Source: Cystobasidium ongulense
Lineage: Eukaryota; Basidiomycota; Cystobasidiomycetes; Cystobasidiales; Cystobasidiaceae
Length of the DNA: 64,000 bases
Direction of reading: 5' to 3'
Assembly: GCA_022835595.1 (NCBI GenBank)
Contig: BQUP01000003.1
Coordinates: 564,629 to 628,628, forward strand
Part shown: positions 38,604 through 49,885 of the stretch, piece by piece
Numbering within the stretch: the first letter of the stretch is position 1
How the letters are laid out: each line of letters begins with the position of its first letter
Notes under the pieces: generated by a model
The model's input: only the letters and a program-made list of their open reading frames with translations
Told to the model about the DNA's origin: nothing
The model's database searches: none
Translations under genes and position numbers: made by a program

Positions 38604-39363
38604 GCGTGTCATTCGACAACTGCTGTCGTCAGATGCACTCTTTGGAGAGAGGTCTACTTGACTCTACGTATCAATATCGCTCTTTCTATACCTGGCCCAC
38701 CGCCTGCTTAGTCATGGTTATCAGTCATTGACAATGTGTCGTATTTGATGTCATTTCAAGGACAAGACGCGTTGTTTTGTATTACTTTTGATCGCTGCAG
38801 TGTATACTCTGATAATGGATGTCTAGTGTTCCTTGTAGCTATCTCATTACAGAGCAGCATCTCGCCACCATAAAGTCCGCGTCTCGCCTGCATGTCGGTG
38901 CCTAGTGTTTTGTTGAGGGACAGATAGTCGGGGCATGCATGACAGGATGTCCGCCAGATCTGTCCAATGCTGCACCTTGTGGACTGACTGCACTGCACTG
39001 TCCAGTCGTTGTAGTTATTCGACACGACGATTCTGTCGTCTCTGCTGACTCTCACTGCTCTCCGACTTGGAGCAGCTTGGAATGGTACGAGGCCTGATCG
39101 CCGAGCAGCGAGATGCCGAAGTCGTGCAGAAGAAGAAGAAGCATTTAGAATTGTTACATTATTGCTATCGAGGCGTGCCTTTGCTCTGGACCGTCTTGAC
39201 TTGTGTCTGCACACCATAGCATTGCTATTCGACACACGTCCTTCAACCACTTGGATACCCGTCACTCAGTAAAGACAGCGATACCCAAGGCAGCAGGCGG
39301 ACTTTTCGCACCACCGCGGCCACACCTCTCTCCTCGAGACTCGACACGACACAGCCAGCAGCC
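38604..39363. other. Intergenic region VPS4 / ERG5
   Basis: 760 bp between two genes on the same strand. It has a GAA trinucleotide run near 39131-39144 and a C/A-rich stretch just before the ERG5 start. No gene seen; it should hold the VPS4 terminator and ERG5 promoter. Confidence 0.4.
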
Positions 39364-41769
39364 ATGGACACCGCTGCCTCGCACTCGCAGCACGCCATGC
39401 ACGCCCACTCGACCACCGCCCACGCTGGCGCATCCATCGCGCCCTCGAACATCGCAGCCACCTTTTCCGACCTCTCTTGGACGACCACCCTACTCGCCCT
39501 CGTAGCCACCCTGTTGGTGCTCGAGCAGTCGGTCTACAGATACAAGAAGGCGCACTTGCCAGGCGCCAAATGGACTATTCCTGTCATTGGCAAGTTTGCA
39601 GGTGAGTCGTTGTTGCTTTCCTCGTCGTCTCGTGTTTCTTCGCTGGCTCACGCTTTTGCTGCAACCTTTTTCCCTTGGACACTTGGGAACAATCAAGACT
39701 CGCTCGCACCAACGATGGAAAAGTACAAGAAGACATGGTCGACTCCTTTAGCTGCTGTCAGCGTATTCAACATGTAGGTTTGCTTGTCTCGCCTTCCCTC
39801 TGTCGTTCCTGCCCACCTCCCGCCCTGCCCGCGAGTCCCGCTCCCAAGTATTCTCTGCAGGCTGGGCTGCTTGGGTGTTGGCACGTGCATATCGATAGCA
39901 GTGAGCAACACCACCTGCCCTCCTTGAAACACGCGGCATCGTCGAGCGTCAGTTCAGAGTCATCAACAAGCTGGAACGCCGCCGCTAAGTGCTTCAGCTT
40001 CTCGACGGGCGAGACGGGCAAGAGACGCCAGGCGTTGATACTAGCGGCACGCATCCCACAACTACACCATTCACACACCCACGGCCTCTATGAGTAGAAC
40101 TGTCAAGCTGATCGATCCCCGCACCTTGCCTTCACCCCCAGCTTCATCGTAATGGCATCTGACAACACCTTGACGCGCAAGATTTTAAATTCGCCCAACC
40201 ATACCGAGCCATGCTTAGTCGCAAGTGCAAAAGAGATTTTAATTCCATCAAATTGGGTTTTCCTATCAGGGAAGATTCACGCCGATTATCGTAAATCGTT
40301 AAATGTTTTATTCACACGTAAAGCATTAGGTATCTATTTAAGAGTACAAGAAACTATATATAACAAAGCGTTCAAAAAATGGGTTCAAGACACAAAAGAT
40401 GAGGCAAAGCCACATATGATGGCAGTTAGAGAATTAAACATGGATACAAGTTTAAGAGTTTTCTGTGGGAATTATTTACCTAAAGAAGCTGCTGATGAAA
40501 TTTCAGATAAATATTGGTTAATTACTAGAGCTATGGAATTAGTTAATTTCCCTCTTGCTATTCCTGGTACTAAAGTTTACAAAGCTATTCAAGCGAGAAA
40601 GAGAGTCATGCATTGGTGGGTTGCCCTTTCCCTTTAACACATCCATGCGATAGCTGTCTACTCATGCTGAAATGCTTTCGTTTTCGTCAAATCCAGGTTC
40701 ATGCACTGCTCAGCTGAAAGCAAAAAGAGAATGGCATCAGGTGAAGAACCAGATTGTTTAGTCGACGCTTGGATAAAAGCTATGATTGATGCTAAAGCAG
40801 CCAATGAAAATGCAGATGGAGAAAAGGCATTACTCAATAGAGAATATTCAGATCATGAGATTGCTATGGTATTATTGTCTTTCTTGTTCGCTTCTCAGGG
40901 TGAGTCTAGCCTATCCTCTACCTGTTCTCCCTCTCTGTAGCGCCATCAGAGGGCGGAAGCAAGTATCCTAGGAATCGTTCGCTGATTCCTTTACTTCATT
41001 CTTTGAAAAACGATTTAGATGCTATGACCTCTGGACTCATTTACGCTTTCCAATATATGGCAGATTACCCTGAAGTATTCGCAAAAGTTAGACAGGAACA
41101 ACTCGAATTGAGAGGTGGACCCGACGTACCTATCACTCTTGATGTATTGGATGAATCTCCTTATCTACGTGCTTTCGTGAAGGAAGTTCTGAGAATTCGA
41201 CGTAAGTCTCAGCAAATCTCGCGTAAATTCAATCACAATCATGCTGATATCAGGTCACTCCTTATGCCTTAATCTCCTCCTTCAACAGCACCTGTTATTA
41301 TGGTTCCATACTCGGCAAAGAAAGCATTCCCGATCTCAGAAGATTACACTTGTCCCAAAGGATCAATCGTCATTCCAAGCTTTTGGAATTCGTTACATGA
41401 TGCAGATGTATATGCCGATCCTGATGCTTTCATCCCCGAGAGATGGTTGCCTGGTGGACAAGCTGAGAACTCTAATCCTGCAAATTACCTAGTCGTAAGT
41501 CTCAATACATTCTAGTACCTAATTGCGCGTAGTTGCAAGCGAGATTACTAATTCAATGCAAATTTTCGCAGTTCGGAAGTGGACCACACAAGTGCATTGC
41601 ATACGATTACGCAGTCATGCACATCGCTGCTGTCATCGGTTCCGCTGCTCTATCTTTAGACTGGAGACATGAAATTACGGATCAAAGCGAGGAGATCAAG
41701 ATCATCGCTACTATTTTCCCTCAGGATGAGTGTTTACTACAATTCACTCCTGTTGATGTCACTGCTTAA
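39364..41769 (+). CDS. ERG5: Sterol C-22 desaturase, cytochrome P450 family CYP61
   Basis: Introduces the C22-23 double bond in ergosterol synthesis in the ER. The His/Ala-rich head is followed by one membrane anchor (LLALVATLLVLEQSVY), then the CYP61 signature LPGAKWTIPVIGKFADSLAP and ILNSPNHTEPCLVASAKEIL. Further: FLSGKIHADYRKSLNVLFTR, ISDKYWLITRAMELVNFPLA, MHWFMHCSAESKKRMASGEE, helix I LLSFLFASQDAMTSGL, the K-helix E-x-x-R (KEVLRIR), ISEDYTCPKGSIVIPSFWNS, and the heme loop FGSGPHKCIAYDYAVMHIAA. The usual Gly after Cys-x is Ala here. About eight exons; intron 2 (39774-40141) is 368 nt, long for this window. Exon 1 is GC-rich whereas 40150-40620 and 40700-40900 use AT-ending codons. Confidence 0.95.
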
Positions 41770-42625
41770 GAAGTTGTTAGTTCAACCTTTTAATTTGGTA
41801 GACTACCAGGCTTATGGCCCGTTGAATAATTAGACGTATTGACATCGGTCAAAAAGGTAGTCACGTCCTTACTCGGCAGTATATAATTTATTAGTCACAT
41901 AGAAAGAATTTCTCGGCATACTTTGGTTGTTGGACTCGAGGTTCCTCACTCTCCCGCCACCCTCTTCCCCCATCTGCTCATCAGATCTATTTTATCACAT
42001 TTCATCCAAATCATTTTACTGTTGTCCTGTTTTCACTTGATCTTTTTGCTATACCCTTCTTTTTTCTGCTGACACTAGGTCAAAGGAACCAAGTTGGTTA
42101 GCCCCGTTTAATCTTGTATACTTTTTTCGTGTAAGAAGTTAGTTTTGCGGTTCATTTCTTTTTTTTTCTTTCCTACTTCTTAGTAAACGATGTTGAAGAG
42201 TTAAAAGCTAAGGCTTGTCACTGGTGCTGTGGATCGGTCTTACTTGCAAGGCAGAATCCAGACGTCGAGAGTTGCCGGTAATTACCGTACCTAGATACAG
42301 GAGGTACTATCGCACACTGCTTTGCTAACTACTACTAAAATCTAACTGCAGCTACATTGTCCGGCTAAAGCTCGGTTTTACGTAAATTTCCTTGTTTATT
42401 GTTTGATGGCTTGTTATGTAAAGCTGTTTTGAGGTATTAGATACAAATGGCATAGGGACATGGGACGATGGGGCACTAAATATGCAAAGAATAATGTGCA
42501 GCTAACAATTGATAGAAATTGATGTACTGAAAGACGAATATACCCTCAGGAGTGGAGGGATTCCCACAAATTGGAAGCTCGAAGACCGTACATATCCTGT
42601 ACCGAAATTCTTGATAAATTTATTC
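41770..42625. other. Convergent intergenic region after ERG5
   Basis: About 855 bp between the ERG5 stop and the stop of the membrane-protein gene on the other strand. It is AT-rich with long T tracts (near 42010-42070 and 42158-42175), fitting 3' processing signals. No gene seen. Confidence 0.4.
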
Positions 42626-45138
42626 CTAAGTATGCATGCTGCATCTACGATGTAGACTGATGGGAGCTAAAGCCAAGGCTTCGGTGAGGTCCATAGAAGG
42701 AGCTCTGTAGCTTGACCTTCGCCTTTCGAAAGATTGATGTAATGTTTGTCCCGTGACACTAGGTCTTTGTTGACCTATTGGTCTTTCCAAGTCTGTAATT
42801 ATTTCAATTTGCAAACCTTCAAATTCTGTTTTATTGCTGTTTCCAGTTGGCGGAGCTAAGAGAGAAGTAGGCTCTGGTGAAGAAAGTCTTCTTTCAGGTT
42901 CGTATTGACTTCCGTTTCTGATCATATCTGAGAAATGGACTAGACTCTTGCTTGGTCGTTTTTGAGGTAATGTGTAATCTTGAAATAAACCTCCTGATGA
43001 ACTGCGCTTTCCTTGACTGTTCGAAGAGCCAGATACTGAAGAATCGCTTCTAGAACGTGCATAACTCTTCGAATCGCGGTATAAGCGATACTGCAGAACA
43101 AACATGCAAATAGTCAGTATGTCTTTCGACAAGGTTTAGCAGTTCCGGGAGAGAGAGACCACTCACCAAGTTGTGACCTAGCCAAATATTCACTAGACAA
43201 CAATATGCGAACGACACAACCATAGTACTGAGAACCTTTCTTGGGCAACTATTGCAGTTTCGAGAGAACGTCGTATGCATTAGCATCGTTTTGCGCTTTG
43301 CAAAGGATTGAAAATGGTCTATCAACTCACTCGAAAAGCATTTTCGACTGGCTAGCTAGCTCAAACATCGCAAAGGCACAGAGAAGGACCATGACAAGTA
43401 ACACTGTAGTATATTCTGCCGCGATATGCCCTAGTACACGGGTACATGATATCATTGTCAGCTTCCTCCGACTGGGAAATACCATGGCTCTGTGTGCTTG
43501 ACTTACAGTATCGCTTATCGAGGCCCTCTAGGTGAGCTCGCCCGTTGGCATCTGCTCCTCCTGCTCTGCTTGGGAATACTGCAGAGTGTGACAACCTACG
43601 TAGGACATGTATGCTGTGTCTACCATACGAGCTACCGCGTTTTCCCCCATCCTTATGCAAATGTGGCAGAGGGCTCGTCGAAAAGGTCGGACTTTGATCT
43701 AGTACAGATGGGGATTTCGAGGAGAAACTCCCTGGAGAATGAAAGCTAAAGAAAGGTTGATTCACATGCTCGTAGGTATTGGGTGTTTGCACTACGCTGG
43801 GCGGGAAGGATGACGTTGGTGACGAATAAACAGGCAAATTGAATGTGGATGGGGTTGAGGGTTCACAGCTAATGCTTTTCGTTGGCCAAGGACTGAGGCC
43901 CTCTTTTGTAGAATTGGCGGGAGAAACTTGAGCTTTGTGTTCGGTAGGTGGGCTGTGTTTCTGGAATTGTCCCGTTGTCCATTGACCGAGACCAGATTGT
44001 GAGATTGCCATTCTTCTAATTCTCCTATGGGTTGACAAGACTAGACTCAGACAGAAGGGAATGGCAATCTGTTGCATAATACTCAGTGGAAGATATGGGT
44101 AAGCATGAGAATCGAAGACCTACTGCCAAAGCCAGGAGTGACCAGAAAGACCACAAAGCGAGCTCGGCTGTATAGAAATCCTCCCATGTATTCTTGGCAT
44201 GCAATGCCTTTGCCGTAGCCTCGGTAAGAACATCGAGCGACATTGTATTTTCGGGATCGGGAGAAGCGTTCCAAGTAAGCGAAAAAGGTCCTAGAATGTT
44301 ATACAAGGCCTTGGCGCCCTTCATTGTTGCGCGCAATTCCCAAGACTGCTTCACTTGCAGTGGTAAGATGGTCACCGTGCAGAGTATCGGGACCCCAAAA
44401 CAAAGAGTATTGACCAGAAGAGGTGAGGCGTATTTTCTAGCTCCGGTTAAGCTTGCCCGGCGCGTGAACTGGGTAGGTACCAGATAGGTCAAGTAGAGGG
44501 ACCCAAAACCGGAGAACCAGACAGCAGCGTAGTAAATAAACCAGACGCTTGGGAACCAACTGGAGACATGCATGAGCTTTCCCGGTTTCCCAAGGGCCCA
44601 TGCATTGTATGTAAATCCCAAATAGATGGCGAGAACTGCGAGAATCCTTCGTTAGTTATATTTCGCAGATGCCTTGAATATACCTGTTACATACAGATGC
44701 TAGTAACGAGGGACGCCAGTACTACGACATTTACTGGATGTGGCACAATGTAGGGGATTTTGGATTGCGAATGGTATTGCTTTCTGAAAAACCATCTGAC
44801 GCTAGCTTGTGAAGGCGCGCGATATTGATAAATCAAGGTGGTGATCGATTGAAGTAAGATCCTATATTGCAGCATCGTCAGGAAAGGCACGCGCCTGATA
44901 GCAATTTCGACTGAAGTTTCACTCACAGTCCTGTAAGTACAAAGAGAACTCTGAGCTTCAATTCCAAATCATCGTCCATATGTCTGAATTTGTAGAAGCT
45001 GTGCGCCCAAACGAAGGGGTCACTCCTAACATCGTCCAGTCGAAAGTGATCGATGACCAGCGGAGGCGCTTCAAAAACTTGAAGAATTGACCGGATGGTA
45101 TCGCTCAAGAGGACATCGGTGGTGTTGGAATTGTTCAT
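42626..45138 (-). CDS. Unrecognised multi-pass membrane protein with Ser/Pro-rich cytosolic regions
   Basis: ATG at 45136-45138 (MNNSNTTDVLLSDTIRSILQ). About eight exons. Hydrophobic segments in order: LELKLRVLFVLTGL; VNVVVLASLVTSICM; WFIYYAAVWFSGFGSLYLTY; PLLVNTLCFGVPILCTVTIL; TAELALWSFWSLLALA; IAIPFCLSLVLST; LLVMVLLCAFAMFELASQ; VLSTMVVSFAYCCLVNIWLG. Between the sixth and seventh lies a long Ser/Pro/Thr-rich loop (about 43530-44000), and the C-terminus after the last helix is Ser/Arg-rich with a tail ending CSMHT. The N-terminal tail carries Asn-Asn-Ser-Asn-Thr-Thr, possible N-glycosylation sites, which would put it outside. Seven or eight helices with a large internal loop recall fungal receptor-like proteins, but I recognise no family. 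Function unknown. Confidence 0.75.
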
Positions 45139-45313
45139 GACGGGTACGAGTAGCCTTTTGTGTGTGGACACGACTGCGTCCTACTGTTCGGCTGGCTTCC
45201 GGGTCCGATAGCTGGTCAAGAAGGTGTGAGACTTTGTCGATTGCCTGCCTTCAGCTATCGCATGGACGAAAGAGTGGTGATGTTGGCCTGCATAGCGAGT
45301 TGAAGCGCAATGT

Positions 45314-45790
45314 TAGAACTGAGAGGAAAGCCAACGGTTGAAGAGCAACCTTCTGCGCGTCAAGGACGACCACTCACTTTACTAATTAATTTCTGCGGTC
45401 TCACCGGCGAATTGATCGCCTGCAGTACCGAGGGAGCACCTGCCAACGACGGAAGCAGATTGGACTTGTCTTCCTCACCGGAAGGCAGGCCTGGCGTCGC
45501 GTTTGGTAGGTTGCGGGTACCAGGGTTCCTAAAGCGTGTCTGAAAGACAACCAGATTTAATATCAACTGTACAGTTCTATTTCAATGAGGCACCTATCAG
45601 ACGTCGTGCCTTACCTTCTTGCGGCAATGATTCTTGCTTGATAAAGCTGCCGGAGGAGTACTGGTGCCTGATGTGTGATACGCACTGTGGACCTGCCGTC
45701 TTCGCAGGAACCTCAAGTCCCGAGGAACACTTGCAGGGCTTTCAGCTTTGATAGGGCCTTGAATCCTGCAGATAGTGGAGCAGCGTTGCA
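45314..45790 (-). CDS. Possible small spliced gene, unrecognised (5' end unresolved)
   Basis: Two open stretches join across a good GT-AG intron (about 45542-45616, donor GTAAGG, acceptor TTTCAG): one ends TSGTSTPPAALSSKNHCRKK, the next runs TRFRNPGTRNLPNATPGLPS and EEDKSNLLPSLAGAPSVLQA to QKLISK. A second intron at a GTGAGT donor would then give a one-codon last exon and a stop near 45314. No in-frame ATG is visible in the first stretch, so at least one upstream exon would be needed. Polar, Pro/Ser-rich, no known domain. It could be noncoding. Confidence 0.3.
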
Positions 45791-46110
45791 CCTACGCAAG
45801 GGTCGTGTAGATCTAGTTGATACTAGCTAGCCGATGGGCGATTGGGTGTATCGCATGCAGGAGAAAAGGAGAGCTGGAAGGAAGGACAGGTCCTTTGACA
45901 GACTTCTTGAGTATACGACCTCCCTGTAATTACTCTTTTAGACCCAGGTTATGAAACACAGGAAGCGTCACTCGCACACATGCACGTCGGCTGATTACAC
46001 TGGCAGACGAGACAGCTCTTCTTGGGGAAGTACCGTACTCAAGCATGGGCTAAGTGACATTTCAATCAGAGCATACATCATATGCGCTGTTTGTAGCTGT
46101 GTCGAACGCG

Positions 46111-46552
46111 CTACACTGGCTTCGAGGTCTTTGCAATATCCCTAATAGCTTGGGTAAAGTCCTCTTGCCAACTTTCCCATTGCCGGTACTTTTCGAGCAG
46201 GTACAGACAAATTGCTTGCCAGCGCGTCTACCAAGCACGTCAAAATAAAACGTGTCATGTAATATACCCTTATCTAGCAGTCTATGCGAAGAATGTGGTA
46301 GCTTTTCACATGGATCTTCGTGGCGGCCAGGTCCTTCCATATCCGGCGAAAAATGTCGGGATGCAGAGTTTCCCGCAATGTGGGAGCGAAACCCACAAGA
46401 ACTTTACTCTTACCATTCCACATGTCGGGGAGGGTATGCAGATTACGCAGATTGCGTCTGCATAGAGCTACAGGCGTACGAGTGTGCACATTCAAAGCAA
46501 TACTACTCGAAAGTATCACGTCGAGCAGAAATTTCCTCCGTGCGGTGATCAT
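46111..46552 (-). CDS. Possible two-exon small gene, unrecognised
   Basis: Exon 46397-46552 starts with ATG (MITARRKFLLDVILSSSIAL) and can be joined in phase across a 169-nt intron (donor GTGGGT, acceptor GGTAG) to 46111-46227, which reads TRWQAICLYLLEKYRQWESW then QEDFTQAIRDIAKTSKPV and a stop, 90 residues in all. The second exon is rich in Trp, Tyr, Glu and Gln, as in a real amphipathic helix. A different donor at 46413 would read the second exon in another open frame, so the model is not secure. No domain recognised. Confidence 0.25.
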
Positions 46553-47227
46553 TTGGGGAAGAGGCAAAACAGGCACACCCGCATTATTGTTATGAAATAG
46601 CTTGATGCTGCTTCGATGCCGAATGATTAATCCATGTTCACCGGTGTCATGGTCTGACGGATTACCGTAAATACCAGAAAGCGCTCTAAAGAATCGGGCC
46701 GTATCACCGCTAGCATCTAGAAGGCTTAAGGCTCGGGTGCCAATGGTGCAACTCGGTCGCCCTAAGCACTACTTGGAAGGACACTTCAATTAATATTGGC
46801 CAATTATTGGTGCCTTGTAGTGCCTTGAACATAAAGGCTTGTCCCTTAGCGCTACGCGGACCGTATTATATGGCCTCAAGTGGCCTTGAGCACATTTCGA
46901 GATCTTCATGCAAATCACACCTCCATACGTTCCAAGATGAAGAAAATGGAGCAATCCTGCACTTTGCCACTCTTTTGGTTCTCAATGCCATTTTTGCATA
47001 CACTGCTGGAAGCCGACATCTGAGCGCTGTACGGCGTAGCTGCCAGTAGTCGTGTTCTATGTGTTAGGCGGGAGAGGGGGAAAGTAAAGTCTGATGTATG
47101 ACGTATAATCCTCAGGCTAGATGTACCATAGTATGGAAATCAATGAAATTCAGACAGACTGGTGTGTATTGTACAAATGCAAGATGCTGTTCTAGGGACT
47201 AATATTATAAATGCAGCACGACGACTA

Positions 47228-48723
47228 TTACACTAGAATGATGCATGTTACAGCTATACTGATAGCAAACATGAGTAAATGCAATCCCAATGTCCGTGAT
47301 GATGAAGCAGCTCCATCATAGCCACCCTGGTAAGCGCTGACATTACCAACGATCTGTCTAAACTGATTCTCGGTTTCTCCATGACCTCCCACATTTCTGA
47401 AATCGGCCAAAGTAGCAGGGTTTCCACCGTGCTCATTCCCATATTTGAAGTAATTGAAGAAGCATGCCGCTGTAAGATTCGGGTATCGGCCTGCTGATTG
47501 ATCGCTGACTATTTGGTTCAGCCAGCCAATCTTCATGGCTGCTTCGTCCGCTGCATCCGTCGGCATCGGAGTAAGTGTGTCTACCGCTGGTAAAGCTCCT
47601 TGGACACCGCAGTCGCTGCAGTATGTCGATTCGAGAGAAGCTGGTATTTGATATGTGTATGGTGCGGCAGTCTCAGATAGAATGATAGGATGCTGCTGTC
47701 CATACAACCGATAGAAGGAGGATAGACCTTGAGAAAAAGCTCCTGATGATGGAACTTTTCCTTCGGGGCCGGGTGAGTAGTAGGACAAGCCAGCGATATC
47801 GACGTCTGCAGGTATATTGGTCAGCATCGATCAGGCGTACTATTCTTGCGTGACCTGGGGAGCTGCACTCACACTGCTCTCCTGGATAGTAAGGCTGATA
47901 GCCAGCCTGGCTCTCTGTTTCACCATACCGCACATTCGGCGACCACAACATGTAGGTCTCGTTTGTAGTGGCACGGACTTTGTTTGTGAGATTTATCCAA
48001 GCGTTCTTGAAATTGGTAGGATCGTTGCCGTATTCGTACCAGCCACCATTCATCTCCCAAGCGAATCGAAGCCAGACTGGCATGCCTCTCCTGTTGAAAC
48101 CAGCAGCCATATTCGCTACCGCTTCTGACATTTCGTCGGTCCACTTGTCGAGAGTGAAACGTGGTCGTATAGCGGGGGCGTATACAGAAAATCCTTGCAG
48201 GCGCAATACTGCGGAGGAGTGATATTGAGCTTGCGACAAAGAGAGATCGTCCTCGTATATATCGATATAGTCGCCAATGATGGCCATTGCTTTGCCTAAC
48301 TCTCTGTTGATGTCGATTGGATTCTCTCTGATGGAAAGCGAAGTCAGCAAGTACACAACTACTGATCGCTGACCCTACTCACCGACTCCAATCAGGAAGA
48401 AAGCCAATGTATATACTGTTTACTTGCATCCAGTCCTCGCCCAAGCCATGATGGGCTCTTGTTCCCAAAGGCACAACAGTCGTATTCGTGCTATTGCCGC
48501 CGCCTTGCGCAGAGGTCGTTGCATTCTGACCGCTCTGTGAGGAGGAAGTGGAAGCTTGAGGAGCAGCTTGCACCAGTGCACACAGCCATAGTATCGCTAG
48601 AAGCATGGCATAAGGAAAGAAAGCTGCTGTGGCGAGCGGTTTTCTTGCTCGTTGTGGCGTGATTTTGCATGCAGACAGGAAAGAAGGTGGTGGAGGCCGG
48701 CCTTGCCGTGGTGCAGCCTTCAT
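47228..48723 (-). CDS. GPI-anchored GH26-like glycoside hydrolase
   Basis: Secreted wall- or surface-bound hydrolase related to GH26 beta-mannanases. ATG at 48721-48723; the basic head is followed by a signal helix (YAMLLAILWLCALVQAAPQA), then a Ser/Thr/Asn-rich segment. The TIM-barrel starts VNSIYIGFLPDWSR. Landmarks: GFNRRGMPVWLRFAWEMNGG with WYEYGNDPTNFKNAW (the Glu of WEMNG is the expected acid/base), ETYMLWSPN, and HPIILSETAAPYTY (the Glu of SETA is the expected nucleophile). The C-terminus has a small-residue patch (GYDGAASSS) followed by a hydrophobic end (LLMFAISIAVTCIILV), the layout of a GPI-anchor signal. Four exons. Substrate is not certain. Confidence 0.85.
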
Positions 48724-49014
48724 TCGGGAGGGTGCCCCGATGCAGTGTGTAGTATAGAGGTCGGTGCTGCAAAAGTCAGAAGTCGGAAGGAAAGAGGAAA
48801 GCTGTGCTGACTTTGTGTCAAAGAAGAGCCATATTCCTTGGCGAGGAAGGTGATCGTGCGCATTATCGCCGTTACCATAAGAGCCAGTTGACAAGCTGAG
48901 GTTGTAATATTGACACGATAGGATACCGTAGTAGCAGTACTGTAAGCCACAGCAACGAGTAGTCGGGCAGAGGGCACGTGTGCAACCTGCAACAGCACCC
49001 TCTCGCCCTGGCCC

Positions 49015-49693
49015 ATGCTCAAACTTGCCAGAACTGCCACATCCGTCACCAGAGCTTATCGGCATACAACCAACGCATACAAGCTGAGACGATATCTTGA
49101 CCTACGCGAGTTACTACCACCTGGCAAACATCTGAGGATGGCTTCAAGTCAAGCTCCCACTTCTCCTGAAGCCGGCACCGCAACCTCGGTGTTCCTGGTA
49201 ACCTCACCTGACACGAGTACATCGCGGAAGATAGCAGAATCCATTTTGACCAAGAAACTTGCTGCATGTGTGAATATCGTTCCAAAGATCACTTCATTAT
49301 ACGTGCGTATCCTCATTGTCCGATAGGTAAACCAGCTCCTTGTCAGCTTTCTAATATTGTCGACGTCTGACAGTGGTGGGATGGCAAAATGCAAGAAGAT
49401 ACTGAAGAGCTAATGGTGAAGAGCATTCCATCTTGAGCCAGTTGTGTACCCCTATAGACTAATCGTTACCTCTTACAGATCATAAAGTCAAGCGATGAAC
49501 ACACGGCTGCGCTCGAGACGGAAATTAAGGCTCTGCATCCTTACGATACTCCGGAACTTATACGCCTACCAGTGAGCATGTGTGATTACCGTAGCGGAGG
49601 GCAGGTATAGCCTAATGACTGCCGCTACAATAGATCACTGCTGGTTCAACAGAGTACCTGGATTGGATACGAAAGTCTACGAGCATAAGCTGA
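49015..49693 (+). CDS. CutA divalent-ion tolerance protein, with mitochondrial-type leader
   Basis: Small trimeric CutA1-family protein. Four exons: the first ends ACVNIVPKITSLY, the second adds WWDGKMQEDTEELM, the third IIKSSDEHTAALETEIKALH and PYDTPELIRLP, the fourth ITAGSTEYLDWIRKSTSIS with TGA at 49691-49693. These are the standard CutA strands and the signature YWWDGK. Upstream of the conserved domain, ATG 49015 opens a basic, acid-poor leader (MLKLARTATSVTRAYRHTTN) resembling a mitochondrial presequence; a second in-frame ATG at 49138 (MASSQAPTS) would give a cytosolic form. Biochemical role in eukaryotes is unsettled. Convergent with SGF29. Confidence 0.92.
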
Positions 49694-49885
49694 AAGCGCT
49701 ACACTACTTCGGGTACGAAGATCAGCAGATTTCAGCGATAGCACCAAGTCTATACCTGATGTATCACCACCTCTCCTCGATCTAAGGTTCGCAAGTCTTA
49801 CGATACCATATAGTTGCTCAAGAAGCATATTCACAACAACATCCAAAACTATACTGATTGAACAAATAGTGCAAGAAATAGATAT

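Larger units (their letters stand above)
45139..47227. other. Gene-poor 2-kb region with weak minus-strand exon candidates
   Basis: The longest stretch in the window without a firm gene. Two minus-strand candidates are described separately (45314-45790 and 46111-46552). The remainder, 46560-47227, holds only short frames without features. Codon content is unlike the dense neighbouring genes. Confidence 0.4.

Noticed and set aside
38756-39265. Minus-strand frame of 169 codons between VPS4 and ERG5
   Set aside because: Arg/Ser-rich composition without motif, no in-frame ATG seen as start, and it lies in a promoter region.
39774-40141. Possible extra gene or exon in the long ERG5 intron
   Set aside because: Splicing it out restores NIFIVMASDN exactly as expected for CYP61; frames inside lack features.
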